Source of the DNA: JASLCR01 sp964407405
GTDB lineage: Bacteria; Patescibacteriota; Saccharimonadia; Saccharimonadales; Saccharimonadaceae
DNA length: 64,000 bases
Direction: 5' to 3'
Assembly: GCA_964407405.1 (NCBI GenBank)
Contig: CAYOVH010000002.1
Location: 62,001 to 126,000, forward strand
Shown: positions 24,756 through 33,865 of the stretch, in pieces
Position numbering within the stretch: the first letter of the stretch is position 1
Layout of the letters: every line of letters begins with the position of its first letter
Notes under the pieces: model-generated
Seen by the model: the letters and a program-made list of their open reading frames with translations, nothing else
Databases searched by the model: none
What the model was told of the DNA's origin: nothing
Translations under genes and position numbers: made by a program

Positions 24756-26189
24756 ATGGAAAAACAAGTATCATTGGAAAATATTGTCAGCCTCGCCAAA
24801 CGGCGCGGATTTATTTATCAGGGTAGTGAAATATATGGCGGTTTGAGCGGTACGTGGGACTATGGTCCGCTGGGCGTACAGTTAAAGCGTAATATCGTGA
24901 ATTTGTGGTGGAAAATGTTTGTCGACGAGCGTGATGATATGTATGGTGTCGATGCAGCAATCTTGATGAATCAGAAAGTGTGGCAAGCAAGCGGCCATGT
25001 CGATACGTTTGTCGACCCGTTGTGTGAGGATACAGTCAATCACCGCCGCTACCGCACCGACCACATCCTCAAGGATAATAGCGTCAACCCAGACGGCATG
25101 ACAATGCAACAGATGGACACAGCGATCACCGAGCATGGCATCAAGAGCCCAGACGGCAATCCACTCAGCAAATCGCGTACTTTCAATATGATGTTTCGCA
25201 CCTTTGTCGGCCCGAGCGGACAGGACGAGCTGACGATCGGTGGGCCTATGGAGGGTGCGGCCGATTCGAAAGGCTTGGAGGGTATGAAAGCGATTACTTA
25301 CGACCCAAATAGTGTGTCGTATCTTCGCCCAGAAACCGCACAAGGTATATTTACCAACTACAAAAACGTGCTAGACAGCTTTTACCCTAATTTGCCGTTT
25401 GGTATCGCTCAAGTAGGCAAAGCGTTTCGTAATGAAATTAGCCCGCGCGATTTTGTATTCCGCAGTCGTGAGTTCGAGCAAATGGAAATCGAATACTTCG
25501 TCCACCCAGACAAGTGGGAAGAATCGTTTGGGCACTGGATGGAAAAATGCAAGGAATGGTTCGCGGCGCTTGGGTTACCAGCCGAGAGCGTACATGAGCT
25601 GGAAGTGCCGGAAGATGATCGCGCACACTATAGCAAGCGTACTGTTGACTTCGAGTTTGACTATCCGATTGGTCGTGAAGAACTGATGGGTCTTGCGTAT
25701 CGTACCGACTTTGACCTTGGCAATATTCAGCGCATGAGCGGCAAGGGTATGGAATACCAGGTGAAAGGTACAAATGAGAAATTTATACCACATGTGATTG
25801 AGCCATCATTTGGTGTTGAACGCGCACTGATGGCGGTGCTGGTGAGCGCCTACCGCGAAGATGAGCAGAATGGCGAGAAGCGAATATATCTGGCACTTCC
25901 TGAGCACCTTGCACCGGTGAAATATGCCGTATCACCGCTGCTAAAGAACAAGCCTGAACTGGTCGAGAAAGCCCGCGAAGTCTACGTAAAGCTTGCTAAA
26001 GAAAATCCTGGCCGTGTGATGTGGGACGACAACGGCAACATCGGCAAACGTTACCGTCGCCAAGACGAGATCGGTACGCCATATTGCGTGGTGATTGATT
26101 TTGATACGCTCGAAGATGGTACGGTGACGGTTCGTGATCGTGATACGACAGAGCAAAAGCGATTAGGGTTTGATAAGTTAATTAAGTAA
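24756..26189 (+). CDS. glyS: glycyl-tRNA synthetase, single-chain dimeric type
   Basis: Class II synthetase of 477 residues of the alpha2 type shared with eukaryotes and Gram-positive bacteria, not the tetrameric GlyQ/GlyS. Visible features include RGFIYQGSEIYGGLSGTWDYGPLG at the N-terminus, YLRPETAQGIF (motif 2 region), RNEISPRDFVFRSREFEQMEIEYF and the motif 3 block PSFGVERALMAVL. An in-frame ATG at 24744 overlaps the TATAAT box (24740-24745), so translation must begin at 24756 on a nearly leaderless mRNA. Confidence 0.96.
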   Translation: MEKQVSLENIVSLAKRRGFIYQGSEIYGGLSGTWDYGPLGVQLKRNIVNLWWKMFVDERDDMYGVDAAILMNQKVWQASGHVDTFVDPLCEDTVNHRRYRTDHILKDNSVNPDGMTMQQMDTAITEHGIKSPDGNPLSKSRTFNMMFRTFVGPSGQDELTIGGPMEGAADSKGLEGMKAITYDPNSVSYLRPETAQGIFTNYKNVLDSFYPNLPFGIAQVGKAFRNEISPRDFVFRSREFEQMEIEYFVHPDKWEESFGHWMEKCKEWFAALGLPAESVHELEVPEDDRAHYSKRTVDFEFDYPIGREELMGLAYRTDFDLGNIQRMSGKGMEYQVKGTNEKFIPHVIEPSFGVERALMAVLVSAYREDEQNGEKRIYLALPEHLAPVKYAVSPLLKNKPELVEKAREVYVKLAKENPGRVMWDDNGNIGKRYRRQDEIGTPYCVVIDFDTLEDGTVTVRDRDTTEQKRLGFDKLIK

Positions 26190-26200
26190 AAGGAGTAGAC

Positions 26201-26461
26201 ATGGCAGAAGTCTCCAAAACAGGTCGCATTAATGCAAAGGCCGCAGCTCAACTGGCTGCAAAGTACTATAAAGAGATCACTGGAGATCAGGAGAAGGTCA
26301 ATCTTGAAGAGGTTGAATTGTCCGATGATGATTTTTGGTATATTACCCTTAGCCATCGAGAATCATCGCAACTTTTTTATTCTGAAAAGGTGATCTATAA
26401 AGTCTTCAAGATCAATGCATCTACAGGTGAAGTGATCTCTATGAAGCTAAGAGATAAGTAG
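26201..26461 (+). CDS. small protein, possible partner of the PIN protein
   Basis: 86 residues, a helix-rich start (INAKAAAQLAAKYYKEITG) then three predicted strands ending in VIYKVFKINASTGEVISMKLRD, a PepSY-like pattern. No DNA-binding motif is obvious. The SD AAAAGGAG lies before the ATG. It ends eight bases before the PIN gene, so a toxin-antitoxin relation is possible, but glyS is also only 11 bases upstream and the gene may simply belong to that transcript. Confidence 0.65.
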   Translation: MAEVSKTGRINAKAAAQLAAKYYKEITGDQEKVNLEEVELSDDDFWYITLSHRESSQLFYSEKVIYKVFKINASTGEVISMKLRDK

Positions 26462-26469
26462 CATTTTTG

Positions 26470-26973
26470 ATGAAATTGGCTGAGGGTGAAGTTGCATGGC
26501 GTGCAAGAAAAGGTATTTTGATTGACACCAATCTTCTGATTCTATTCTTGGTTGGCTCTTACGATGTTGGATTTATTGAAAGATGCAGGCGAACAAGTAA
26601 ATACATTGCAGACGATTATTTTTTAGTCAAAAGTATTATTGCGAAAGCTCAAAAGATTATAGTTTCCCCGCATATACTCTCAGAAGTTTCCAATTTAACA
26701 TTTACAGAATTTAGCGAGCCAGGACTTACAAAGTATATAGCCCAAGTTGTGGAGTATATTGAAGCCGCAAAAGAGGACTACCGACATAAGAATTTTTTGA
26801 AAGAGAGCAACTTATTAAAAGTCTTGGGCTTTACAGATGTGTCTATTATCGAAGCTGCAAAGCACAAAGAGTATCTAGTCTTTACAGATGATTTAAGGTT
26901 GCATCAGCTACTGCTCGCGAATCACTGTGCTTCACTTAATCTCAATCATCTTCGAGCAGGAGCTTGGGTGTGA
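26470..26973 (+). CDS. PIN-domain ribonuclease-like protein
   Basis: 167 residues. PIN signature ILIDTNLLILF gives the first acidic residue D19; E72 (ILSEVSN), D123 (GFTDVSII) and D140-D141 (VFTDDLRL) complete a metal-binding site, so it should be an active Mg-dependent RNase. VapC toxins are usually about 130 residues; this is longer, with an inserted helix around 85-110. ATG at 26470 chosen over the TTG one codon earlier. Base composition is AT-richer than the neighbours, suggesting acquisition. Confidence 0.8.
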   Translation: MKLAEGEVAWRARKGILIDTNLLILFLVGSYDVGFIERCRRTSKYIADDYFLVKSIIAKAQKIIVSPHILSEVSNLTFTEFSEPGLTKYIAQVVEYIEAAKEDYRHKNFLKESNLLKVLGFTDVSIIEAAKHKEYLVFTDDLRLHQLLLANHCASLNLNHLRAGAWV

Positions 26974-27018
26974 AATTGCTTTTGGCATTATCGGGTCTAA
27001 GCGAGCGGCAGATGTGCT

Positions 27019-27639
27019 ATGATTGATCAAAACTGGGTATTTCTCGCTGTTGCAATTAACCTCGTAGGGGCAATTATTTATGCATATACAGTAGTAAATG
27101 GCAAAACACAGCCGAATCGTGTGACGTGGTTTATCTTGTCATTCGCGCCACTATTGGCATTTGCGGCGATGATGTTCCAAGGTGTGAGCTTTCGGGAAAG
27201 TATCTTTACGCTGGCAACAGGCATCAGTCCATTGATTATCTTCATCAGTACGTTTTTCGCGAAGCAGCCGAAGTGGGAAATTACGAAATTCGATCTGACA
27301 TGCGGTGCGTTATCGATTGCGGGCTTCCTGCTGTGGATTATTTTGAAAGAGGGTAACGTTGCTATTACGTTTGCCATTTTGGCAGATGGCTTAGCCTTCC
27401 TGCCAACACTTGTTAAGGCCTTTAGGCATCCGGAAACCGAAAGTCCTTATGCATTTATGATGGGGACAGTTGCTGCGCTCATTGCCTTGGCTATTTTGAC
27501 GACATATGACTTTAAGCACTTGGCATTTCCTGCCTATATTCTAATAGCCGATATGTCGGCGACGTTATTCATTTACTTTAAACTAGGAAAAATAATTATG
27601 AAAGACGCAACACGTCTGGAAAGTAATGAGATTCGATGA
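27019..27639 (+). CDS. multi-spanning membrane protein, unknown
   Basis: 206 residues with six or seven hydrophobic helices. Two similar segments, YTVVNGKTQPNRVTWFI near 22-38 and LPTLVKAFRHPETESPYAF near 131-149, recall the repeated PQ-loop of small sugar or amino-acid transporters, but the match is weak. No enzyme motif. Its stop overlaps the start of the FKBP gene (ATGA), so the two were co-translated before the frameshift. Confidence 0.7.
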   Translation: MIDQNWVFLAVAINLVGAIIYAYTVVNGKTQPNRVTWFILSFAPLLAFAAMMFQGVSFRESIFTLATGISPLIIFISTFFAKQPKWEITKFDLTCGALSIAGFLLWIILKEGNVAITFAILADGLAFLPTLVKAFRHPETESPYAFMMGTVAALIALAILTTYDFKHLAFPAYILIADMSATLFIYFKLGKIIMKDATRLESNEIR

Positions 27640-28015
27640 AATACGAGGGCACCAAATTACAAAAGTTTGAGCCGCGCAGCAAGGTGAAAGAACTGGAGAT
27701 TATTGACACTGACCCCGGGACGGGTGAAGAAGTAAGGCCAGGTGCGACATCACTGCACATTATACGGGCGCACTGTGTCGAAATGGGATCATTTTCCAGA
27801 GTAGTCATGATTTTGGTGATGCAATCACATTTGGGCTTGATCAAGTCATTAAAGGCTGGACGGTCGGCGTACCTGGCATGAAAGTTGGTGGCACGCGCCG
27901 ACTGATCATTCCGGCAGAGATGGCATATGGGGACGCGAGTCCAGCGCCGAATATCCCGGCAAATAGCGATCTTGTTTTTGACATTGATTTGCTATCAATT
28001 CTGCGCAATGGCTAG
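27636..28015 (+). pseudogene. FKBP-type peptidyl-prolyl isomerase, frameshifted
   Basis: The first frame reads EIIDTDPGTGEEVRPGAT and stops making sense near 27750. From there the other frame reads TAHYTGALCRNGIIFQSSHD, then VIKGWTVGVPGMKVGGTRRL and IIPAEMAYGD, ending in a normal FKBP C-terminus at 28015. Joining them needs one added base near 27747-27752 (GCGACATCACT); the 380-base span is one short of a multiple of three. As written the ORF ends at 27881 with a wrong tail. It may be a true pseudogene, a sequencing deletion, or a recoding site; no slippery heptamer is evident. Confidence 0.85.
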
Positions 28016-28040
28016 CGAGATATAGATAGGGGAAAGCTTG

Positions 28041-28685
28041 ATGGAGCAGAAGCAGCGACAGTTTGAAATGATTGAGTGGAGCATCGCGGCCATCGTAGTA
28101 CTACTGGCGGTTATAGTTTGGGCAATGACGCGCATTTATCCCGGGGAAAACTTGACGTTATTTGATATATTTCCACTTTTCGGTTTGCTGGCATTTAGCT
28201 TGATGTGGACGCATTTTATCAGTGGCGCACTACGGCGGGGATGGAAGGTAACTCAATCAGGCAAGAACGACCTATACATGACCGTATCAATGGGTATGGT
28301 CTTGGTGCTTATTGTTCTACATCCAGGTCTACTATGGTATGAGTTGTGGAGAGAAGGATTTGGATTGCCACCGGCCAGCTATTTGCGAGTGTACGACTCT
28401 CAGGTATTTGCGGCGCTGCTTGGTTCGGTCAGCCTCTTGATTTTTCTTGCATTTGAATTGAGGCGATGGTTCAAGAAAGAACACTGGTGGAAATATATTG
28501 AATGCGCTCAGGTAGCGGCAATGATAGCAATCTTCTTCCATGCACTGAGCCTAGGAGGTGAACTGTCCGTCGGGTGGTATAGGGTAGTGTGGTGCGTATA
28601 CGCCATAGTACTTATCGGAGCAACGGGGTATAATTATTGGTACGATAAGCGACTAGGAGGGGAGGCAAGAGATGAAGTCAAGTAG
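28041..28685 (+). CDS. six-helix membrane protein, ferric-reductase-like
   Basis: 214 residues and about six membrane helices. Histidines occur inside or at helix ends: THFISGALRR, VLHPGLLWYEL and FFHALSLGGEL, a spacing reminiscent of heme-b binding ferric reductase/YedZ membrane domains. It overlaps by 14 bases a gene for a cupredoxin-like protein, supporting an electron-transfer role. GGGGAAAG precedes the ATG at 28041. Heme binding is inferred from histidine placement only. Confidence 0.6.
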   Translation: MEQKQRQFEMIEWSIAAIVVLLAVIVWAMTRIYPGENLTLFDIFPLFGLLAFSLMWTHFISGALRRGWKVTQSGKNDLYMTVSMGMVLVLIVLHPGLLWYELWREGFGLPPASYLRVYDSQVFAALLGSVSLLIFLAFELRRWFKKEHWWKYIECAQVAAMIAIFFHALSLGGELSVGWYRVVWCVYAIVLIGATGYNYWYDKRLGGEARDEVK

Positions 28686-29106
28686 GATAGGCCAGGCGGT
28701 ACGGGTGGTCTCTGGGCTTGTAGTGGTTGTTGGTATGGCTGCCGTGGTGTACTGGGTGATCAACTCTAGCAATAATAGGATGGGGGCAAGACAGACGAGT
28801 GAGAAAACATCTCAGCGTACCGACCATGATGCGTCTTTGGCGGTGACCATTAACTATACCAATGCTGGATTCCCTTCGGAGACATTTATGGTGAAAGCTG
28901 GAGGTACGGTTACGGTAAAAAATAATTCAGATCACGACTTAGAATTTTCGTCCGGATCTCACCCTACGCATACTGATGAGCCAGAGCTAAATATGGATGT
29001 GCTGCGCCCAGGGGAGTCGGGTTCTTTCAAGGTGACAAAAGTCGGTACGTGGAGTTTTCACAATCACTTGAAAGAGCATGACGCGGGAAGTCTGATGGTG
29101 ATGTGA
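28672..29106 (+). CDS. membrane-anchored cupredoxin-like protein
   Basis: 144 residues. A membrane anchor (about 12-34) is followed by a linker and a single cupredoxin fold: INYTNAGFPSETFMVKAGGTVTVKN, then a His-rich loop SGSHPTH and the C-terminal GTWSFHNHLKEHDAGSLMV. The canonical ligand cysteine is missing from the FHNH loop, so a type I blue copper site is unlikely; a His/Met site for copper storage or sensing is possible. Faces outside the membrane. Coupled to the upstream six-helix protein. Confidence 0.78.
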   Translation: MKSSRIGQAVRVVSGLVVVVGMAAVVYWVINSSNNRMGARQTSEKTSQRTDHDASLAVTINYTNAGFPSETFMVKAGGTVTVKNNSDHDLEFSSGSHPTHTDEPELNMDVLRPGESGSFKVTKVGTWSFHNHLKEHDAGSLMVM

Positions 29107-29131
29107 TATATGCCAGACGAGGCCTTGCTAT

Positions 29132-29797
29132 CTATGTGCCAAGAATACCGACCGACCGCGCGACAACCAGGGCCAGGGTAAAGATAGAGATCATCGCTTG
29201 GATCGACAAAAGAAGCTTGGCTTGTCTTGTCAGTGGATTGGCGCTGATGGTTGCGCCGTTGAGGGAGTTAATAATCGATATATAGAGGTAGTCGAAGAAT
29301 TCCGGCTGCCAATTTGGATGCTCATGCGGGAGGTTTTGCTGGGTGAACTGAAAGTCTTTGTCGGCTTTTGTCCATCGATGGTCAGTCAGGCCAGGGCTGT
29401 CAATTTCCCAATACCAGAGGGCGAAAACGATGATATTCGTCAGGAAAATGACGAGTGCAGTACCGAGCAAAGCTGTGCCATGAATGACATTCCCTTGGAG
29501 GAGCGCATAGACGACAATGGCGAGTGAGGCGAAGTTCGCCAGTGTAATAAATGCGATCAGCAGAGTAGCAGCAGTGTGCTGGATTTTGCGTCCCCGGGGC
29601 TCTTTAGAGCCAGCAGTAAACCAGAGTACGAGGCATAGGACGAGCTCGACCAAAATGATGATATACTGTACTTCGGAAAATACCTGATGATTAATCAGCC
29701 AGACAACGACTTGTAGGCTTATGACTGCAAACAGCGCTATCTGAGCTTCGATAAGTTCAGTACGGGAAGGAGTAGAAGAGTTGCCGGAGGATGCCAT
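29132..29797 (-). CDS. DUF1345 family membrane protein
   Basis: 221 residues with about five hydrophobic helices. The C-terminal half has the DUF1345 hallmarks: FALWYWEIDSPG, WQPEFFDYLYISIINS, then a stretch ending PLTRQAKLLLSIQAMIS. Function unknown. The start at 29797 (MASSGNSS) is chosen because TATCAT sits six bases upstream, typical of the leaderless starts here; a longer frame to 29884 would run through that promoter. Confidence 0.8.
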   Translation of the reverse strand: MASSGNSSTPSRTELIEAQIALFAVISLQVVVWLINHQVFSEVQYIIILVELVLCLVLWFTAGSKEPRGRKIQHTAATLLIAFITLANFASLAIVVYALLQGNVIHGTALLGTALVIFLTNIIVFALWYWEIDSPGLTDHRWTKADKDFQFTQQNLPHEHPNWQPEFFDYLYISIINSLNGATISANPLTRQAKLLLSIQAMISIFTLALVVARSVGILGT

Positions 29798-29933
29798 ACC
29801 CTTATGATAGCATGTCATACTAGTGTTTAGAGCGTAATTATTTTTTGCACAGCTACGAAGCATTTTGCAAGTAAAGAGCCGCACGAGCTCTTGAAATATG
29901 ATCCGGAATAATCTATAATATACGATTACTTAG

Positions 29934-30464
29934 ATGAGTGAACTACTGCAAGACGATGATCCCGACCCTCAGCCGCGTGCCGAGAGGGAATATCCAGTCA
30001 ACTGGCAGACCGGTGAGGCCTATGATGACTACGAATCAGCTGAATACTACGGTGAGCAACATCACCTCAGCCTTGAGCGTGAAGCCATCGAGAGGCTTTC
30101 AAGCTACGCAAGCCGCATCCTCGACAGTCCGCAAGCGATAGGCCCGCAGACCGAGCGAAGAGCCATGGTCGAAGGCGGTGAGCTATACAGAAAGATTAGT
30201 GAGGGCATGTGGATGTTTAGTTTTATCGACACTATCGATGAGAGTCGACGCCGCTGCCGCGTCTGGACATCGGATGGAAATGGCGTCAATTGGTGCGAAG
30301 ACGAGCAGCGCTACGAACCAGCTGAGGAGGTGGCAGCACGTCTAGAGGCTATGTTTTCGCTTGAGGAGGCCGCGGAGATAGCGAGTACTCCTTCTGGCCT
30401 GCGGTTTAGAAGACTACTCGCACTATTAGCGTTCCGCACTCGGGAGCGAAGCGGCAAAGATTAG
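29934..30464 (+). CDS. hypothetical acidic protein
   Basis: 176 residues, strongly acidic at the N-terminus (LLQDDDPDPQPRAERE) with a helical middle and an Arg-rich C-terminal helix (RFRRLLALLAFRTRER). A short beta segment WMFSFIDTIDESRRRCRVWTS lies in the centre. No recognised family, no membrane helix. TATAAT lies 14 bases upstream of the ATG. Confidence 0.65.
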   Translation: MSELLQDDDPDPQPRAEREYPVNWQTGEAYDDYESAEYYGEQHHLSLEREAIERLSSYASRILDSPQAIGPQTERRAMVEGGELYRKISEGMWMFSFIDTIDESRRRCRVWTSDGNGVNWCEDEQRYEPAEEVAARLEAMFSLEEAAEIASTPSGLRFRRLLALLAFRTRERSGKD

Positions 30465-30467
30465 CAT

Positions 30468-30905
30468 CTATGTGCCACATGTAGGCGCACTATTGTACCA
30501 CCAACCTACCATTTGCACTCCGAATTTGCAATTATTTGAGTAGGTTATGCTGTAGGGTGGTGTTCCGCTTAGGCATCGCATACCCCAACTGTCGGTACCT
30601 GGAAAATGTACATAGGCGAAGTCAGTGGTACTGAGTCCAGATGCATACTTTGACACCAGCATCGGGCGTATGATATCGGCGTACGTGCACTCGGCAGTGT
30701 CCGGAGCACATTGGGGGTATTCGCCGTATTCGCCCCGGTACATTTCCATGGTTTTCTTAATGCTTTCGATATCATTAAGTAGGTACGTATTGCGCGCCCT
30801 GTCTTGTACTCCGTTATATGCTACTACCGAGATTGTTGCCAGAATCACAATTACTACTATAGCTATGAGAAGTTCAACGATCGTAAAACCGCTCCTGTTT
30901 TTCAT
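30468..30905 (-). CDS. type IV pilin-like protein
   Basis: 145 residues with a class III prepilin signal: a short basic leader MKNRSG, then FTIVELLIAIVVIVILA with the conserved glutamate at position 5 after the cleavage site. A pilin-like globular domain follows with four cysteines (C-A-P-D, E-C-T-Y, RCLSG, CKFG) likely forming disulfides. Assembled by type IV pilus or competence machinery encoded elsewhere; DprA and RecO in this window fit DNA uptake. TATGCT lies six bases before the ATG, within a three-copy ATGCT repeat. Confidence 0.85.
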   Translation of the reverse strand: MKNRSGFTIVELLIAIVVIVILATISVVAYNGVQDRARNTYLLNDIESIKKTMEMYRGEYGEYPQCAPDTAECTYADIIRPMLVSKYASGLSTTDFAYVHFPGTDSWGMRCLSGTPPYSITYSNNCKFGVQMVGWWYNSAPTCGT

Positions 30906-30982
30906 CGTTAAAGCATAGCATAGCATAGTTTTTATTGGCTAAAACAAACAAGCCTTATAGCTAAGTGAGGCACCCAGGGTGA

Positions 30983-30988
30983 TATACT
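30983..30988 (+). promoter_or_regulatory. -10 box of the Pif1-like helicase gene
   Basis: TATACT eight bases upstream of the ATG, no SD. Confidence 0.55.
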
Positions 30989-30996
30989 AGTAACAG

Positions 30997-32523
30997 ATGA
31001 ATCAGGGGTTAGCGTTAGGCATCATGCTCTCGGGTGAGAGCGTACTACTGACCGGGCCAGCAGGGGCGGGAAAGACGTTTGTATTGAATCAGTTTATTCG
31101 CCTGAGCAAACACGAGGGCAAGCATGTGTCAGTGACGGCGACGACGGGTCTCGCGGCAACACATCTGGGGGGTACGACAATCCATAGTTGGAGTGGTATT
31201 GGTATTCATGATGAGTTACCGCCGCGTTTTGTCGACAATCTTTCAAAGGGCAGGCGCGAAATTATCGAAAAGACCGACGTGCTGATCATTGACGAGATTT
31301 CGATGCTGCACGACTATCGGCTCGATATGGTTGACGAAATTTGTCGGCTGGTGCGCAAAGAGCCGGATACGCCATTTGGCGGCATTCAAGTCATCATGAG
31401 TGGTGATTTTTTCCAGCTGCCGCCGATAAACCGTGATGATTCGCGGTCTGGTGGGTTTGTGGTGAATAGCGAAGCCTGGCGGGAGCTTGATCCGGTGATT
31501 TGCTACCTGGAAGAGCAGCATCGACAAGATGATGAAGTATTGCTGGAGATTTTGAACGCCCTGCGCGGCGGGGATGTTCGGCGGCATCATGCTGAGAAGC
31601 TACTTGATCGGGTCAGTATTGAGCCAAATGGTAGTGAGCAGCTGACAGAGCTTCATACGATGAATGTGGATGTTGATCGGCTCAATGAAGTAAAGCTCGA
31701 AGAGCTGCCGGGTGACGAGATGAATTACACGCGTACGACAACTGGTTCGGAGAACTATGTCGAGACATTGCAGCGATCAGTCTTGGCCCCCGAGGTCTTA
31801 CGGCTTAAGAGAGGCGCCCTAGTAATGGCAGTCAAAAATTCACAGGATCGAAGGTACGCCAACGGAAGTATCGGTACGGTGGTTGGCTTTGAGCCAGGCT
31901 CGGAATATCCGATCGTAGAGTTTCGAAATGGCAAAGAGGTTGTTATGCAGCCGGATACATGGGAGCTAAGGGATGGTGATAAGAAGCGGGCGAGTATTAC
32001 CCAAATTCCGATTAGGTTGGCGTGGGCAATCACAGTACACAAGAGCCAGGGCATGACTCTGGATGTAGCAAGGATTGATCTACGCCGCGCGTTTGTAGAA
32101 GGAATGGGCTATGTGGCTCTGAGTCGGGTGAAGAATCTTGAGAGCTTGTTTTTGCATGGCATTAACCAAATGGCACTGCGGGTCAGTGAGGATGCATTGG
32201 CAATCGATGGAGAGCTACGGCAGAAGACAGCGATAGATGCGAAACGTTTGGCACATTTAGCAAAAGAGGCAGAAGAACGACTTGAAGCTGCACCATCAAA
32301 ACGCAAGTCTCCATCCGCATCGTCGTGGAGTGATAAAATTGCCAAGATGCGCCAAGCTCACCCAAATGCTTACATGCCGTGGCAAAAGAGTGATGATGAT
32401 CGGCTAAAACAGAATTTTCATAATGGAGCAACAATCAAAGAGTTGGCAAAAACGCTCGGCCGACACGAAGGAAGCATAAAAATGCGCTTGCAAAAGCACT
32501 TCGGTGAAGACGTAGTACAATAG
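30997..32523 (+). CDS. Pif1/RecD2-like superfamily 1 DNA helicase
   Basis: 508 residues. Walker A GPAGAGKT (20-27), TATTGLAATHLGG (motif Ia), Walker B LIIDEISML, the GDFFQLPPI motif and a C-terminal UvrD-like motif (TVHKSQGMTLDVARID; GYVALSRVKNLE), all typical of Pif1 helicases. A C-terminal extension (about 440-508) forms a helix-turn-helix-like unit with ATIKELAKTLGRHEGSIKMRL that may bind DNA. Acts on replication or recombination intermediates. Confidence 0.9.
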   Translation: MNQGLALGIMLSGESVLLTGPAGAGKTFVLNQFIRLSKHEGKHVSVTATTGLAATHLGGTTIHSWSGIGIHDELPPRFVDNLSKGRREIIEKTDVLIIDEISMLHDYRLDMVDEICRLVRKEPDTPFGGIQVIMSGDFFQLPPINRDDSRSGGFVVNSEAWRELDPVICYLEEQHRQDDEVLLEILNALRGGDVRRHHAEKLLDRVSIEPNGSEQLTELHTMNVDVDRLNEVKLEELPGDEMNYTRTTTGSENYVETLQRSVLAPEVLRLKRGALVMAVKNSQDRRYANGSIGTVVGFEPGSEYPIVEFRNGKEVVMQPDTWELRDGDKKRASITQIPIRLAWAITVHKSQGMTLDVARIDLRRAFVEGMGYVALSRVKNLESLFLHGINQMALRVSEDALAIDGELRQKTAIDAKRLAHLAKEAEERLEAAPSKRKSPSASSWSDKIAKMRQAHPNAYMPWQKSDDDRLKQNFHNGATIKELAKTLGRHEGSIKMRLQKHFGEDVVQ

Positions 32524-32552
32524 GTCAAAGTCATATCGTACGTCCTCGCTCG

Positions 32553-32576
32553 GTCATACGAACGTGTTCGTATGAC
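32553..32576. terminator. 11-bp hairpin between helicase and GH1 genes
   Basis: GTCATACGAAC (32553-32563) and its perfect complement (32566-32576) flank two bases. No T-tract. The 11-base word CGTAGTACAAT occurs both before it (near 32512) and after it (near 32585), where it supplies the -10 of the next gene. Confidence 0.5.
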
Positions 32577-32604
32577 TCTCGCTTCGTAGTACAATAAGAT
32601 AAGT

Positions 32605-33861
32605 ATGCCACAAGCAAGAAAGTCGAAATTTCCAAAAAAATTCCTCTGGGGAGCGTCTATTGCGGCACACCAAGTGGAGGGAAATACGCACAATCAATGG
32701 ACTGAGTGGGAGCTGGAAAACGCAAAGGCTAATGCCGCCAAGGCAGAATACCAATGGGGCGATCTGGACATATGGCCAGATATAAAGTCGCAGGCCAAAA
32801 AGCCAAGCAACTATGTTTCCGGCCGAAGTGTAGAGCACTATACGCGGTACAAAGAAGACTTCGATATAGCGAAAAAGTTGAGGCTGAACGCATTTCGCTT
32901 TAGTGTTGAATGGTCGCGCATCGAGCCAACCGAGGGTGCTTGGAATGTCGAGGCGATCGAGCACTATCGTCAATATATTAGCGAGCTGACCAGTCGTGGT
33001 ATTGAGCCGATGCTGACATTGTGCCACTTTACGCTGCCGACATGGTTTTCTGGTATGGGCGGATTTGAAAAGCGGCGTAATGTGAAATACTTCCTACGGT
33101 ATGTAGAAAAGGTCATTGGCGAGCTTGGCAAGGATTTGCGCTATATCATCACGATCAATGAGCCGGAAGTGTATGCCAATGAAAGCTATCGTGAAGGCAA
33201 CTGGCCACCACAAAGGCAGAGTCTCTATCTCTCTTGGCGCGTCCTCAACAATCAGCTCTACGCACACCGTAGAGCAGCCAAGCTGATCCATGGGATGAAT
33301 CGTCGCTATCGGGTGTCGATTGCAAAGAATAGTAACTATTTCTATCCGGGTGACAACGCGTGGCTGACTCGATTGAGTGCAAGGGTTATGCAGTATTTTC
33401 AGGATGATTATGTGCTCAAGAAAGTTTACCGACACAGCGATTTTATTGGAGTGAATTACTATTTTTCCAATCGTGTGTATGGCTACCGCGTCCACAATCC
33501 TGAAGACCAGGTGAGTGATATGGGCTGGGATATGCAACCGGAGAATTTGCAGTATGTTTTGGAGCGGTTGCATCAGAAATACAAGCTGCCGTTGATTGTA
33601 ACTGAGAATGGTCTAGCCGATATGCACGATGAGCGTCGCAAGTGGTGGCTGGGCAAGACGCTTTTGGCCTTGCAGGGTGCATTGAGCGAAGGCGTGCCAG
33701 TGCTTGGATACTTTCACTGGAGTTTGATCGATAATTTTGAATGGGCTTACGGGAGATGGCCGCGCTTTGGATTGGTCGGTGTTGATGACAAGACGATGGC
33801 ACGGATGATACGACCAAGTGCAGTTTGGCTAGCGCGGATACTGAAACAATTGGAAAGGTAA
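32605..33861 (+). CDS. family 1 glycoside hydrolase (beta-glucosidase type)
   Basis: 418 residues. TIM-barrel with FLWGASIAAHQVEG at the N-terminus, acid/base E186 in TINEPEVY and nucleophile E334 in IVTENGLAD, both intact, so it should be active on beta-glycosides. No signal peptide, hence cytoplasmic. The substrate cannot be told; specificity for 6-phospho-sugars lacks support since no PTS genes are nearby. TACAAT lies nine bases before the ATG. Confidence 0.92.
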   Translation: MPQARKSKFPKKFLWGASIAAHQVEGNTHNQWTEWELENAKANAAKAEYQWGDLDIWPDIKSQAKKPSNYVSGRSVEHYTRYKEDFDIAKKLRLNAFRFSVEWSRIEPTEGAWNVEAIEHYRQYISELTSRGIEPMLTLCHFTLPTWFSGMGGFEKRRNVKYFLRYVEKVIGELGKDLRYIITINEPEVYANESYREGNWPPQRQSLYLSWRVLNNQLYAHRRAAKLIHGMNRRYRVSIAKNSNYFYPGDNAWLTRLSARVMQYFQDDYVLKKVYRHSDFIGVNYYFSNRVYGYRVHNPEDQVSDMGWDMQPENLQYVLERLHQKYKLPLIVTENGLADMHDERRKWWLGKTLLALQGALSEGVPVLGYFHWSLIDNFEWAYGRWPRFGLVGVDDKTMARMIRPSAVWLARILKQLER

Positions 33862-33865
33862 TGAA

